A stretch of 64,000 nt of DNA, taken from an uncultured Myxococcales bacterium. GTDB taxonomy: Bacteria; Myxococcota_A; UBA9042; DTJE01. The notes beneath the pieces were generated by a model. It did not search any database. It was not told the origin of the DNA and was given only the letters and a program-made list of their open reading frames with translations. Below, piece by piece: positions 8,676-16,855 of this stretch. The stretch's first letter is position 1, and every line of letters starts with the position of its first letter. The position numbers and the translations under genes are program-made. The stretch covers positions 30,737-94,736 of the forward strand of contig CAIOFV010000136.1 of assembly GCA_903857665.1 (NCBI GenBank), in the 5' to 3' direction.

Positions 8676-10103
8676 TCATGGTCCATCCAGCGGAGGCAGG
8701 TTGGCGCCGACCCATTCGCCCTGGAAGGCGCGGGCGCCTCGCTCGGCCAGTTGGACGGTTTCGTTGACGTTGAGCGTGCCGTTGACGATGTGGGCGGAGT
8801 TCAGGGTGTAGACCCCGGGGATGGAGGTCCGGACCGACGGGATCCGATCGGAGTATCGCAGCGTCGGCAGGGCCATCACGTACGGGACGCGGCTGACCCG
8901 GAAGGCCAGTACGTCGTCCTCGCACAGGTCCGGGAACATGCCGAACAGGGCCTGCAGGAACGACGCGCGGATCTGGTCGTCCGGCACCTTCAGGAACGGG
9001 TCGTCGGTCGCCACGTACCGCGGCAGGTACACCAGGTGGCGGCCTCCCAGGAAACGGTCGCGGTCCACCAGCGCGGACATTTCGATCACGCCGGTGAACG
9101 GCGCCGGGTCCAGCAGGTTGGTGACGTAGAAGCCCGCCAGGGGGCGCCGGAGCAGCAGGGAGGGGCAGACGATGCCCTGGTAGCGGACCCCCGCCAGGCG
9201 GTCGTGCTCGTCGGCGGAAAGGCCGTCGCACAGGCGGGCGGCCAGCGGGGCCGCCGCGGTGACGACCACGCGGTCGAAGGCCTTGTGCGAGCCGTCCGCG
9301 AACGCGATCGTCGGCGCGTCGCCGTCCGCGAAAATGCGGGCGACGGGACGGCCCAGCGACAGGTGCACGCCCTCGGCGGACAGGGTGGCCGCGAACCTTT
9401 CCAGAATCCGCGCATACCCACCCGCGACATACCCGAAGCGCTCCTCCTTGAGGCCGCTGCGCCGGGCCGCGTACAGGCGCCGGATGGTGGCCCAGATGAA
9501 CGCCGCCGAGGTCTGCTGGTAGTTGTCGCCCAGCTTGCTGCGCAGCAGCGGCAGCCAGAAGCGCTCGAAGGCGCGCCGGCCGGACCACCGGGTCAGCCAT
9601 TCGGCGACGGGGATCGATTCCAGCGCGTGGCCGTCCTCGATGCGCGACGCGTGCAGGATCGTGGCGGCGAGGCGGGCCTTGTCCACGAGGCTCAGCACCG
9701 GGAATGTCGCCATCTCGACGGTGTTGGAGAGCGACAGCAGGCGGCCGTCGGCGAGGACGCCGGTGCGGGTCGTGGCCCACTGGATGTCGCCGTCGAGGCC
9801 GATTTCCGCGAGGATGCGCCGGAAGTGGGCGTCGGACGCCAGGATGACGTGGTAGTGCCGGTCCCAGGTGACGCCGTCGATGGTCCAGGCCGACGCCAGT
9901 CCCCCCAGGTACGGCGCGGCTTCGACGATCGTGACGTCCTTGCCCTGGCCCGCGAGGCGATGGGCGAGGGCCAGGCCCAGCATCCCGCCGCCGACCACGG
10001 CCCACCGCGGGCGGTCGGGAACACGGCGGACGTCGGTCCCGGTCGCCGCGACCGGGGCGGTCGGGGCCGGTTTCACGGTCGTCTTCCTGCCTTTCGTCGT
10101 CAC
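8676..10103 (-). CDS. FAD-dependent amine oxidase/UDP-galactopyranose-mutase-like oxidoreductase
   Basis: 475 residues from a GTG that overlaps the preceding stop as GTGA, with AAGGACGA as ribosome site. After about 35 residues of Ala/Pro-rich leader, the dinucleotide-binding motif AVVGGGMLGLALAHRL and the following Glu of TIVEAAPYLGG mark an N-terminal FAD domain. Later blocks (YVAGGYARILERF, and the C-terminal PGVYTLNSAHIVNGTLNVNE) fit the protoporphyrinogen-oxidase-like NAD(P)-binding family found in many EPS loci. The precise reaction is not known for these members; sugar-nucleotide rearrangement or lipid-linked sugar oxidation are possibilities. Translation is very likely coupled to the upstream fusion gene. 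Confidence 0.82.
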   Translation of the reverse strand: MTTKGRKTTVKPAPTAPVAATGTDVRRVPDRPRWAVVGGGMLGLALAHRLAGQGKDVTIVEAAPYLGGLASAWTIDGVTWDRHYHVILASDAHFRRILAEIGLDGDIQWATTRTGVLADGRLLSLSNTVEMATFPVLSLVDKARLAATILHASRIEDGHALESIPVAEWLTRWSGRRAFERFWLPLLRSKLGDNYQQTSAAFIWATIRRLYAARRSGLKEERFGYVAGGYARILERFAATLSAEGVHLSLGRPVARIFADGDAPTIAFADGSHKAFDRVVVTAAAPLAARLCDGLSADEHDRLAGVRYQGIVCPSLLLRRPLAGFYVTNLLDPAPFTGVIEMSALVDRDRFLGGRHLVYLPRYVATDDPFLKVPDDQIRASFLQALFGMFPDLCEDDVLAFRVSRVPYVMALPTLRYSDRIPSVRTSIPGVYTLNSAHIVNGTLNVNETVQLAERGARAFQGEWVGANLPPLDGP

Positions 10104-11815
10104 TCGTCCTTCCCCTGGAAACGGGTCGCGGTCATGCGCGCCAGGAGGCCCAGGTGGCCGCGGATCGTCCGGACCACCTTCATCTTCGACTGGCCCATCA
10201 TGCGGACCTCCAGCACCGCCGGCGCCTCGACGATGCGCGAGCCGGCGAGGTCCATCCGGGCCAGCATTTCCACCACGCCGAGGTAGCCGCCCTCCGTCAC
10301 CTCGATCTGCGCGACGGCGGAACGACGATACACCCGGAAGCACGCGGTGTAGGTCGCCAGGCGGTTGTGCAGCAGGCGCCTGTACAGGAACGACAGGCCT
10401 TTCGACAGGGCCAGCCGCCACTCGGGCACGTTCATCACCTGGCCCTGCGGGTGGTACGGTGACGCGGTCACCATGTCCACGCCGTCGGTCATCATCGGGA
10501 TCATTTCCAGCAGTTGCCGCGGGTCATACGTGCAGTCGCAGTCGATCGAGCAGACGACCTCCGTGGCGGACGCCCGGATGCCCGCCAGGATCGCCGCGGC
10601 CACGCCGCTGTTCTTCGGTTGCTGCACGAAGGCGCAGTCCGGGCGGTCGCCGAACATCGTCCGAAGGACGTTCCAGGTGGCATCCGTGCTGCCGTCATCG
10701 ACGAACACGAACCGAACGTCGTACTGCTTGTGGAAATCCAGCATCGCCTCGTCGAGGGTGTTGCGCAGGTAGGGCAGCGCTTCCTCCTCGTTGAACAGCG
10801 GGATGACGATCGTGATCGGGACCCGCGGCTCGTCCGGCGGGGGCGTGGACGCCTTGCGTCGCCGGGACGTCCGGGCGCCGGTCGGGACGGCTTCCTCGAC
10901 GGCACGCGTGGCGGGAGGCGCAGCCGGGTCCAGGCCGAGGTGCGCGGCGATGCTGCCGAAGCGGTACCGGGCGAAGTAGTCCCGGAGGATGCCTTCCATC
11001 TTGTCCAGGTTGCGGTACTGGCGGACCCGCGTCAGGCGGTCCACGGCGTCGATGCGCGGCATCTCGGGATCCAGTTCCCAGACGTGGAAGTACAGGTTGA
11101 ACGGAGCGGCCTGGGTGCGGTCCCAGGAATCGACCACGAACCGCATCAGGCCGGGCGGCATCTGGCGGAAGTAGTTGCCGCCCGCCGCCGGGATGGACAG
11201 CCACGACGGGCCCACGCTCGACAGCGGGAATTCCCACAGGTCCTGGCCTGCGTGGTGGTGCTGGTGCGGGAAGCGCCGCCAGGGTTCCTTCCGGATGTCG
11301 GCCAGCCGCGGGAAGAACGACGAGTCGTAGACGAAGCCCTCCTCGGCCAGCACGTCCAGCGCCCACAGGTCGTCCGGCGTGAAGGTGCCCTGGGCGACCC
11401 GGTGGCCCCAGCAGCGCACGCCCGAGGCCCGTTCGATGGCCACGCGGGAACGCCGCAGGTCGTCCCGGAACTCGCGGTGGGACATTTCACGCAGCGGGCG
11501 GTGATAGAAGCCCTTGCTGGCGACCTCGTGCCCGCGACGGGCGACCTCGGCCACCACGTCGGGCATCTTTTCGGCGATCCACCCTCCGGTGAAGAAGGTC
11601 GCCCGGATGTCGTATTCGTCCAGAAGGTCCATCGCGCGGCGGGTGTTGGTGCCCACGCGGGCCTCGAAGCGGCGCCAGCGGTCCGGCTGGATCAGGTTGC
11701 TGAAGGCGGAATGCTGGAAGTAGTCTTCCACGACGACGGTCAGAAGGTGGCGGCGCGGGGAGGACGCGACCGGGGCGGCAGCGTTTTGGGAGTCGCGGAC
11801 GGGAGCGTCGGCCAT
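10100..11815 (-). CDS. Fusion: XrtA-type polysaccharide deacetylase domain + GT2 glycosyltransferase
   Basis: 571 residues; of two adjacent ATG codons (11818, 11815) the second has the better spacing to AGGAG. Residues about 25-290 match the deacetylase type (DUF3473-containing) of exosortase/EPS loci: VEDYFQHSAF, ATFFTGGWIAEKMPD, and a C-terminal FYFHVWELDPEMPR-like block. Residues about 325-565 are a soluble, DPM1-like GT2: IVIPLFNEEE, FVDDGSTD, a DCDCTYDP metal motif and MGQSKMKV. In the deacetylase half, the expected Asp of the VDVED motif is Val (VVVED) and the first metal His of ASHGxxH is Lys (ASKGFYH), so the domain may not deacetylate. It is the first gene of a four-gene reverse operon and is divergent from the gene at 11913. 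Confidence 0.85.
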   Translation of the reverse strand: MADAPVRDSQNAAAPVASSPRRHLLTVVVEDYFQHSAFSNLIQPDRWRRFEARVGTNTRRAMDLLDEYDIRATFFTGGWIAEKMPDVVAEVARRGHEVASKGFYHRPLREMSHREFRDDLRRSRVAIERASGVRCWGHRVAQGTFTPDDLWALDVLAEEGFVYDSSFFPRLADIRKEPWRRFPHQHHHAGQDLWEFPLSSVGPSWLSIPAAGGNYFRQMPPGLMRFVVDSWDRTQAAPFNLYFHVWELDPEMPRIDAVDRLTRVRQYRNLDKMEGILRDYFARYRFGSIAAHLGLDPAAPPATRAVEEAVPTGARTSRRRKASTPPPDEPRVPITIVIPLFNEEEALPYLRNTLDEAMLDFHKQYDVRFVFVDDGSTDATWNVLRTMFGDRPDCAFVQQPKNSGVAAAILAGIRASATEVVCSIDCDCTYDPRQLLEMIPMMTDGVDMVTASPYHPQGQVMNVPEWRLALSKGLSFLYRRLLHNRLATYTACFRVYRRSAVAQIEVTEGGYLGVVEMLARMDLAGSRIVEAPAVLEVRMMGQSKMKVVRTIRGHLGLLARMTATRFQGKDE

Positions 11816-11912
11816 CATGTCTCCTGGAACAAGTCCCTGGAAGGACGAGTGTGCTATCGTTGCGCATCGCATCCGTGCACGTCAAGGACGCGACGGTCCA
11901 CAGGGGGTGGGA

Positions 11913-13064
11913 ATGGCGCGGGCGGGACGACTGGTGCTGTCGGTATTCGTCGATGCGTTCGGCTGGGAATTGGCGCAGCGGATCCCGTTCCTGGACGACG
12001 TCCTGACGCACAAAGCCGCGCTGGGGACCGTGTTCGGGTACTCATCGACCTGTGATCCCACGATCCTCACCGGCGTGGCGCCTCGCGAGCATGGGCATTT
12101 CAGTTTCTTCGTGTACGACCCGCCGCATTCGCCGTTCGCGGCGCTGCGCCCGATGGGGCTGCTGCCGTCCTCGGTGGTGGACCGGGGGCGCGTGCGGTCC
12201 TGGATCAGCAAGTGGGTGGGCCGGGGGCTGGGCTGGAACGGGTATTTCCAACTGTACAACGTACCCTGGAACGTCCTGCCCATGATGGACTACATCGAAA
12301 AGAAGGACATCTACTTCCCCGGGGGGATCCTCGGCGGCCAGAAGACCGTGTTCGACCCGTTGCGGGAGCGTGGCATCCCGTTCTCGCTGTCGGATTGGCG
12401 TCGGCCGGAGGTCGAAAACCTGGCGCGGCTGGAACATGACGTCGGGGAAGGGCGCATCGCGCTGGGCTGGCTGTTCCTGGCGTCGCTGGACGCGGTGCTG
12501 CACGCCCAAGGCACCCGGGGGGCCGCCGTCGTCGATCGGCTGCGGTGGTACGAGGAGCGGCTGCGCCGGATCCTGGCGATCGCGCACGAACGCTACGAGG
12601 ACGTGCGGATCCACGTGTTTTCGGACCACGGCATGACCGACGTGAAGGACACCTGCGACGTGATGGCCCGGGTGGATGCGACCGGGCTGCGCTTCGGGCG
12701 CGACTACGCCGCGGTGTACGATTCGACGACGGCGCGGTTCTGGTACCTGCGCGACGGCGCCCGCGAGCGGATCGAGGCCGCGATGGCCGGGGAACCCCGC
12801 GGGCGTTGGCTGGACGACGAAACGCTGCACGCCTGGGGCGTGGACTTTCCGGGCCACCGGTACGGGGATCGGTTCTGGCTGGCCGATCCGGGAGTGCTGA
12901 TCGTGCCGTCACACATGGGGCTCAAGCCCATCCCGGGCATGCACGGCTATGCGCCGAACGACAAGGATTCGGTCGCCTTCTACGGCACGAACACCCCGGA
13001 TGCACCACGGCCCTCCGGCCTGGCGGACCTGAAGGGAGTCGTCCTGTCGGAACTGGGACTGTGA
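11913..13064 (+). CDS. Alkaline-phosphatase-superfamily hydrolase (nucleotide pyrophosphatase/phosphodiesterase type)
   Basis: 383 residues from the ATG at 11913, preceded by a GGGGGTGG stretch; the open frame upstream lies in the divergent promoter region. The fold is shown by VFVDAFGW with the first metal Asp, GYSSTCDPTILTG with the likely Thr/Ser nucleophile, HVFSDHGM with the metal Asp-His pair, and PGMHGY near the end. No signal peptide is visible. Members of this group occur in EPS and cell-wall polymer loci and could cleave or transfer phospho-groups on lipid-linked or nucleotide sugars; the substrate here is unknown. It is followed after 31 bases by the polymerase gene, with flippase next, so the three form one operon. 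Confidence 0.8.
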   Translation: MARAGRLVLSVFVDAFGWELAQRIPFLDDVLTHKAALGTVFGYSSTCDPTILTGVAPREHGHFSFFVYDPPHSPFAALRPMGLLPSSVVDRGRVRSWISKWVGRGLGWNGYFQLYNVPWNVLPMMDYIEKKDIYFPGGILGGQKTVFDPLRERGIPFSLSDWRRPEVENLARLEHDVGEGRIALGWLFLASLDAVLHAQGTRGAAVVDRLRWYEERLRRILAIAHERYEDVRIHVFSDHGMTDVKDTCDVMARVDATGLRFGRDYAAVYDSTTARFWYLRDGARERIEAAMAGEPRGRWLDDETLHAWGVDFPGHRYGDRFWLADPGVLIVPSHMGLKPIPGMHGYAPNDKDSVAFYGTNTPDAPRPSGLADLKGVVLSELGL

Positions 13065-13095
13065 GGGAGCGGCGCGTCGGGGCCGGAGGGGCGGC

Positions 13096-14583
13096 ATGAA
13101 GTACGCGGTGTTCGCCCTGCTGCTGGTCCTCGCCGTGCCCGCGATGACGGCCCTGGCCTGGCAATCCGAAAAGTTGCGAGGCTACCTGTTTTCGGCGCTG
13201 ATCTTTGCCACCTGCCTCGGGGATCACGGCAACATCCACCTGCTGTCGATCGAAACGTACCGGGGGCCGGACCGCGGCTTCGAGGTCACGCTGGTGGACC
13301 TGATCGCCTGGTCGCTGGCGATCGCCGTGATGGCGCGCAAGCCGGGCCGGATCTCGTGGGTCCCGTACAACACCTGGTTGATGCTGCTGTATTTCGGGGT
13401 CGCCGCGCTGTCGATCGTCGATGCGCCCCAGGGGCTGCTGGCGTCGTTCACGATGGTGAAGATGCTGCGGGGGTTCGTCCTGTACTGGACGGTCGTCAAC
13501 GTGCTGCGGGTCGGCGTCCCGGTGAAGTCCATCTGGCGCGGGATCCTGGCCATCGGCATCCTGTTCGGGCTGTACGCCGTGTACCAGAAGTACGGAGTCG
13601 GGCTGTACCGGATCCCGGCCACCTTCGATCACTCGAACACGGTGCCCCTGTTCCTGAACCAGATCCTCCCGATCCTGCTGGTGATGGGATTGGCGGCGGG
13701 TTGGCTGTCCGGCAAGGCCTCGATGCTGAGCCTGGCGACCGTCATGGCGATGCTGCTGACGGTGGTGATGACGTTCAGCCGTGGAGGCATGGTCCTGTCG
13801 CTGATGACGATCCTGGGCGTCCTGTTGGTCGCGAACCGCAAGACGAAATCGTTCCGGGTGACCGTCGCGTCGCTGGTCGTGGTGGGCGGTCTGGCACTGG
13901 GCGGGCTTGCCACGGGGAAGAGCATCGCGGACCGGTTCATGGAGGCGCCCGAGTCGTCCCACCTGGCCCGCGAGGAGTTCAACCGGGCTGCCCAGGCGAT
14001 GGCTGCCGACAACCCCCTGGGCGTGGGCATCAACCAGTTCTCGTACGTGCTGTCCAACACCCCGAAATATACCAACATGATCAAGGTCATGGCGGCCGAA
14101 AAGCAGAAGGGGGTCTGCCACGAGGTGTACTTCCTGACCGCGGCCGAGCTTGGGTGGATCGGGCTGGTGATCTTCGTGATGGTGCTGCTGCGGTTCCTGT
14201 GGCATGCCTCGTTCGAGGCGTTCCGGCGGAAGGGGTTCCACGGGCTTCTGCAGGCCGCGATCGCGCTGGGCATGCTGGCATTGCACCTGTCGGGGTTCCT
14301 GGAGTGGGTGTTTCGGATCACGCCGATCTTCTACATGTTCCTGGTGTGTTGCGGTCTGTCCGTGGGCCTCGCGGACTCGTGGCGGCTTGCGGATCGTGCC
14401 GCGCGGAAGCCCCGGCGGATTGCCGATGTCACGACCGGCACTCCAGATGCGCCGGACGCGCCGGATGGGGACGGAACGCCGGATGGCCCGATCGATCCCG
14501 GGCGCCGGCTGCAGGTCACGGGCGAGTGGGCACCGATCCGGGACGAGCCGCCCGCATGGGCGCAGAAAGGGGAGTTGGCATGA
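13096..14583 (+). CDS. O-antigen ligase/Wzy-type polymerase family membrane protein
   Basis: 495 residues from an ATG with GGAGGGG upstream. About eleven hydrophobic segments are visible, with the long periplasmic loop between roughly residues 280 and 350 that is typical of Wzy/WaaL proteins. That loop contains the REEFNRAAQAMAADNPLGVGINQF region, and GVCHEVYFLTAAELGWIGL with the conserved His follows it. These enzymes join lipid-linked repeat units in the periplasm or ligate them to an acceptor. The C-terminal 55 residues are charged, Asp/Pro-rich and probably cytoplasmic. The stop overlaps the flippase start as ATGA, supporting coupled translation. Confidence 0.82.
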   Translation: MKYAVFALLLVLAVPAMTALAWQSEKLRGYLFSALIFATCLGDHGNIHLLSIETYRGPDRGFEVTLVDLIAWSLAIAVMARKPGRISWVPYNTWLMLLYFGVAALSIVDAPQGLLASFTMVKMLRGFVLYWTVVNVLRVGVPVKSIWRGILAIGILFGLYAVYQKYGVGLYRIPATFDHSNTVPLFLNQILPILLVMGLAAGWLSGKASMLSLATVMAMLLTVVMTFSRGGMVLSLMTILGVLLVANRKTKSFRVTVASLVVVGGLALGGLATGKSIADRFMEAPESSHLAREEFNRAAQAMAADNPLGVGINQFSYVLSNTPKYTNMIKVMAAEKQKGVCHEVYFLTAAELGWIGLVIFVMVLLRFLWHASFEAFRRKGFHGLLQAAIALGMLALHLSGFLEWVFRITPIFYMFLVCCGLSVGLADSWRLADRAARKPRRIADVTTGTPDAPDAPDGDGTPDGPIDPGRRLQVTGEWAPIRDEPPAWAQKGELA

Positions 14584-16094
14584 GCGGACAGGCCCGACGG
14601 GTGGCGACCGACACCCTCACGTCGTACGTGCGCTATGGCGTCGTCATCCTGGTCCAACTGGCGCTGGTCCCCTACATGATCGGGCACCTGGGCGACGCCG
14701 GGTACGGCCTGTGGACGCTGACGTTTTCGGTGCTCGGGTTCCTGTCCCTGGTGGACTTCGGTTTCACGACCAGCGTGGTGCGGTTCACTGCGGAGGCCCG
14801 CGGGTCCAACGACGTGGACCGCCGCAACCGGATGCTGAGCACCGTGATGGCCGTGTACCTGGGTCTGGCGCTGCTGGCGGCGCTGATCGTCGCAGGGGTC
14901 TCGCCGTTCTATGCCGCCCTGTTCGGCATCCCGGAAGCCCAGCGCGACGCGGCCCTGCCGCTGCTGTGGGTGCTTGCGGCGCGGTCGATCGCGGTCAGCC
15001 TGCCGTTCGGGATGTTCCGGGCGATCCTGTTCGGCAACGGGCGGATCGGCCTGATGAACCTGTTGCAGGCCGGCGGAACGCTGCTGTATGCCGTGTCGTC
15101 GGTGGCGGCCCTCGAGATGGGCGGCGGGTTGATCGGGCTGGCGTGGGCGAACCTGGCGGCGTTCGCGGTCGAGAACGTCGCCTACGCCGTGGCCGCGTTC
15201 ACGACGACGCCCGACCTGCGGATATCGCCGCGGCGCTTCGACCGGTCGATGCTGGGCTCGGCGGCCTGGATCAGCGCCGCGCAGTTCGTCGTGACCGTTT
15301 CGTCGCTGGTGCTGCTGCGGACGGACCCGATCATCGTCAACGCCTTCCTGCCGCTGACCGCCGTGGCCCTGTACGGGGTGGCCCTGAAGGTCGCCGAGAA
15401 CGCGCTGATGCTGATCAAGCAGGGGGTCAACGTGCTGGGCCCGCTGGCGGCCGAGATGAGCGGCGCCGGCCGGACCAGCGAGGTGCGCACCCTGCTGGTC
15501 ACCGGGGCCCGGTTCGCGCTGGCGCCGGCCGCCGGGATGGCCGTGGCGTCGCTGGTGCTGGGGCGCGAGGCGCTTTCGGCATGGGTCGGGCCGGACTACG
15601 GCGAGGCGGCCACCGTGCTGGCGATCCTGATGACGTCCGTGGCGCTGCTGGTCCCGCAGATGGTGGCCTCCGGCGTGTTCAGCATGACCGGGCACCATCG
15701 ACTGACGGCCTGGGCGGCCTTCCTGAGCATGACCGTCAACGTGGCCGCCAGCCTGCTGCTGGTGTGGTGGATCGGGCTGCCGGGCGTGGCCCTGGGCACG
15801 CTGGCCGCGACGGCGCTGGTGGACGTCTGCGTCGTGGTGGGCCTGGTGCGGCGGGCCTACGGGGTCGGGTACATCGAGTACGTGCGGGGCGTGTTCGTCC
15901 CGTCGATGCTGCCGGCGCTGGGCGCCTGGCTGGCGATGACGGGGCTGAAGACGGTGCTGCCGCCCACGAGCCTGCCCGCGGTGCTGGCCGAAGCGGTGGC
16001 GGGATGCCTGGTGTTCGCCGCGCTGTTCCTGGCCCTGGGGTTGACCCGGCAGGATCGCGTCGTGATCCGCCACATCCTCTCGCGGCGGCGCTGA
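14580..16094 (+). CDS. Wzx-type polysaccharide flippase (MATE/MVF superfamily)
   Basis: 504 residues from the ATG that overlaps the polymerase stop. About 12-14 transmembrane segments cover nearly the whole length. The N-terminal RRVATDTLTSYVRYGVVILV and MIGHLGDAGYGLWTLTFSVLG blocks are typical of polysaccharide transporters of the RfbX/Wzx family. It would move undecaprenyl-linked repeat units across the inner membrane for the polymerase encoded just before it. Together with the co-polymerase-like protein at 21300-23333 and TolC at 23410-24750 it makes up a Wzx/Wzy-like pathway, although I see no classical Wza. It ends 5 bases from the stop of the convergent HD gene. Confidence 0.88.
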   Translation: MSGQARRVATDTLTSYVRYGVVILVQLALVPYMIGHLGDAGYGLWTLTFSVLGFLSLVDFGFTTSVVRFTAEARGSNDVDRRNRMLSTVMAVYLGLALLAALIVAGVSPFYAALFGIPEAQRDAALPLLWVLAARSIAVSLPFGMFRAILFGNGRIGLMNLLQAGGTLLYAVSSVAALEMGGGLIGLAWANLAAFAVENVAYAVAAFTTTPDLRISPRRFDRSMLGSAAWISAAQFVVTVSSLVLLRTDPIIVNAFLPLTAVALYGVALKVAENALMLIKQGVNVLGPLAAEMSGAGRTSEVRTLLVTGARFALAPAAGMAVASLVLGREALSAWVGPDYGEAATVLAILMTSVALLVPQMVASGVFSMTGHHRLTAWAAFLSMTVNVAASLLLVWWIGLPGVALGTLAATALVDVCVVVGLVRRAYGVGYIEYVRGVFVPSMLPALGAWLAMTGLKTVLPPTSLPAVLAEAVAGCLVFAALFLALGLTRQDRVVIRHILSRRR

Positions 16095-16099
16095 CAAAC

Positions 16100-16741
16100 C
16101 TACAATTCGCTTCGCAGTTGCTGGAGGAACGATCGGAGGAAGTCGGTGCATCGGCGCGCCTCCTCGCGTCCGGTGGCGGTCTGCATGGTCCCGGCCAACC
16201 CCAGCAGTTTCGTGTAGAAGTGGTCCACCGCCGAGCGCGTGTCGTCCGGAGGGCGCGACTCGCAGAAGGGATCCTCGGGGGACGTCAGCGGCTTTCCCAT
16301 CGCGCCCGCGAGCATCAGGCACCGGGACAGGCCGACGGCGCCCAGCGCGTCCAGGCGGTCCGCGTCCTGCACCACGCGGGCCTCGAGGGTCCGAGGAGGG
16401 ATCCCGGCGGTGAACGAATGCGCCTCGATGGCGTGCTCCACCTGCGAAACGATCGCCGGATCGACGCCCCACGACGACAGCAGCGCGGCGGCGCGCGAGG
16501 CGGCCATCCGCGACGCCAGCGGCCGGTTCCGCGAGTCCTTGGGCACCGTGACGCAGTCGTGAAGCCACGCCGCGGGCACGATCACGTCCATGCGGGCGCC
16601 CTCGATCGCGGCCAACCGCTTCGCCGTCGCGACGACGCGAACGACGTGGGCGCCGTCGTGGGCCGTATCGCCCCGGCCGTCACGCACGATCGCCTCGCAG
16701 CGGGCTTCCAGGGCGTCCGTCGTGGGGGATGTGATCGACAT
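16100..16741 (-). CDS. HD-domain phosphohydrolase (YedJ-like)
   Basis: 213 residues from the ATG at 16741 (MSITSPTTD). Metal ligands of the HD fold are visible: HDGAHVVRV early, the defining pair in AAWLHDC, then the VEHAIEAHSF helix and DADRLDALGAVG with the distal Asp. This order fits the small HD proteins related to YedJ, which are presumed nucleotide or phosphate-ester hydrolases with no settled substrate. No signal peptide. It is the last gene of the reverse set, about 115 bases after the cellulase. A link to EPS is by position only. Confidence 0.8.
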   Translation of the reverse strand: MSITSPTTDALEARCEAIVRDGRGDTAHDGAHVVRVVATAKRLAAIEGARMDVIVPAAWLHDCVTVPKDSRNRPLASRMAASRAAALLSSWGVDPAIVSQVEHAIEAHSFTAGIPPRTLEARVVQDADRLDALGAVGLSRCLMLAGAMGKPLTSPEDPFCESRPPDDTRSAVDHFYTKLLGLAGTMQTATGREEARRCTDFLRSFLQQLRSEL

Positions 16742-16855
16742 GCCCGGGATGGTGGCACGCCGGGTGGGCGCGGGCAAGGCCTCCCCCTTCCGCGGCACGC
16801 ATTCCGGGGGGCCGACCTGCGCCTGGAGCCGCGGCACTCGGGATCCAAGGGGGCG

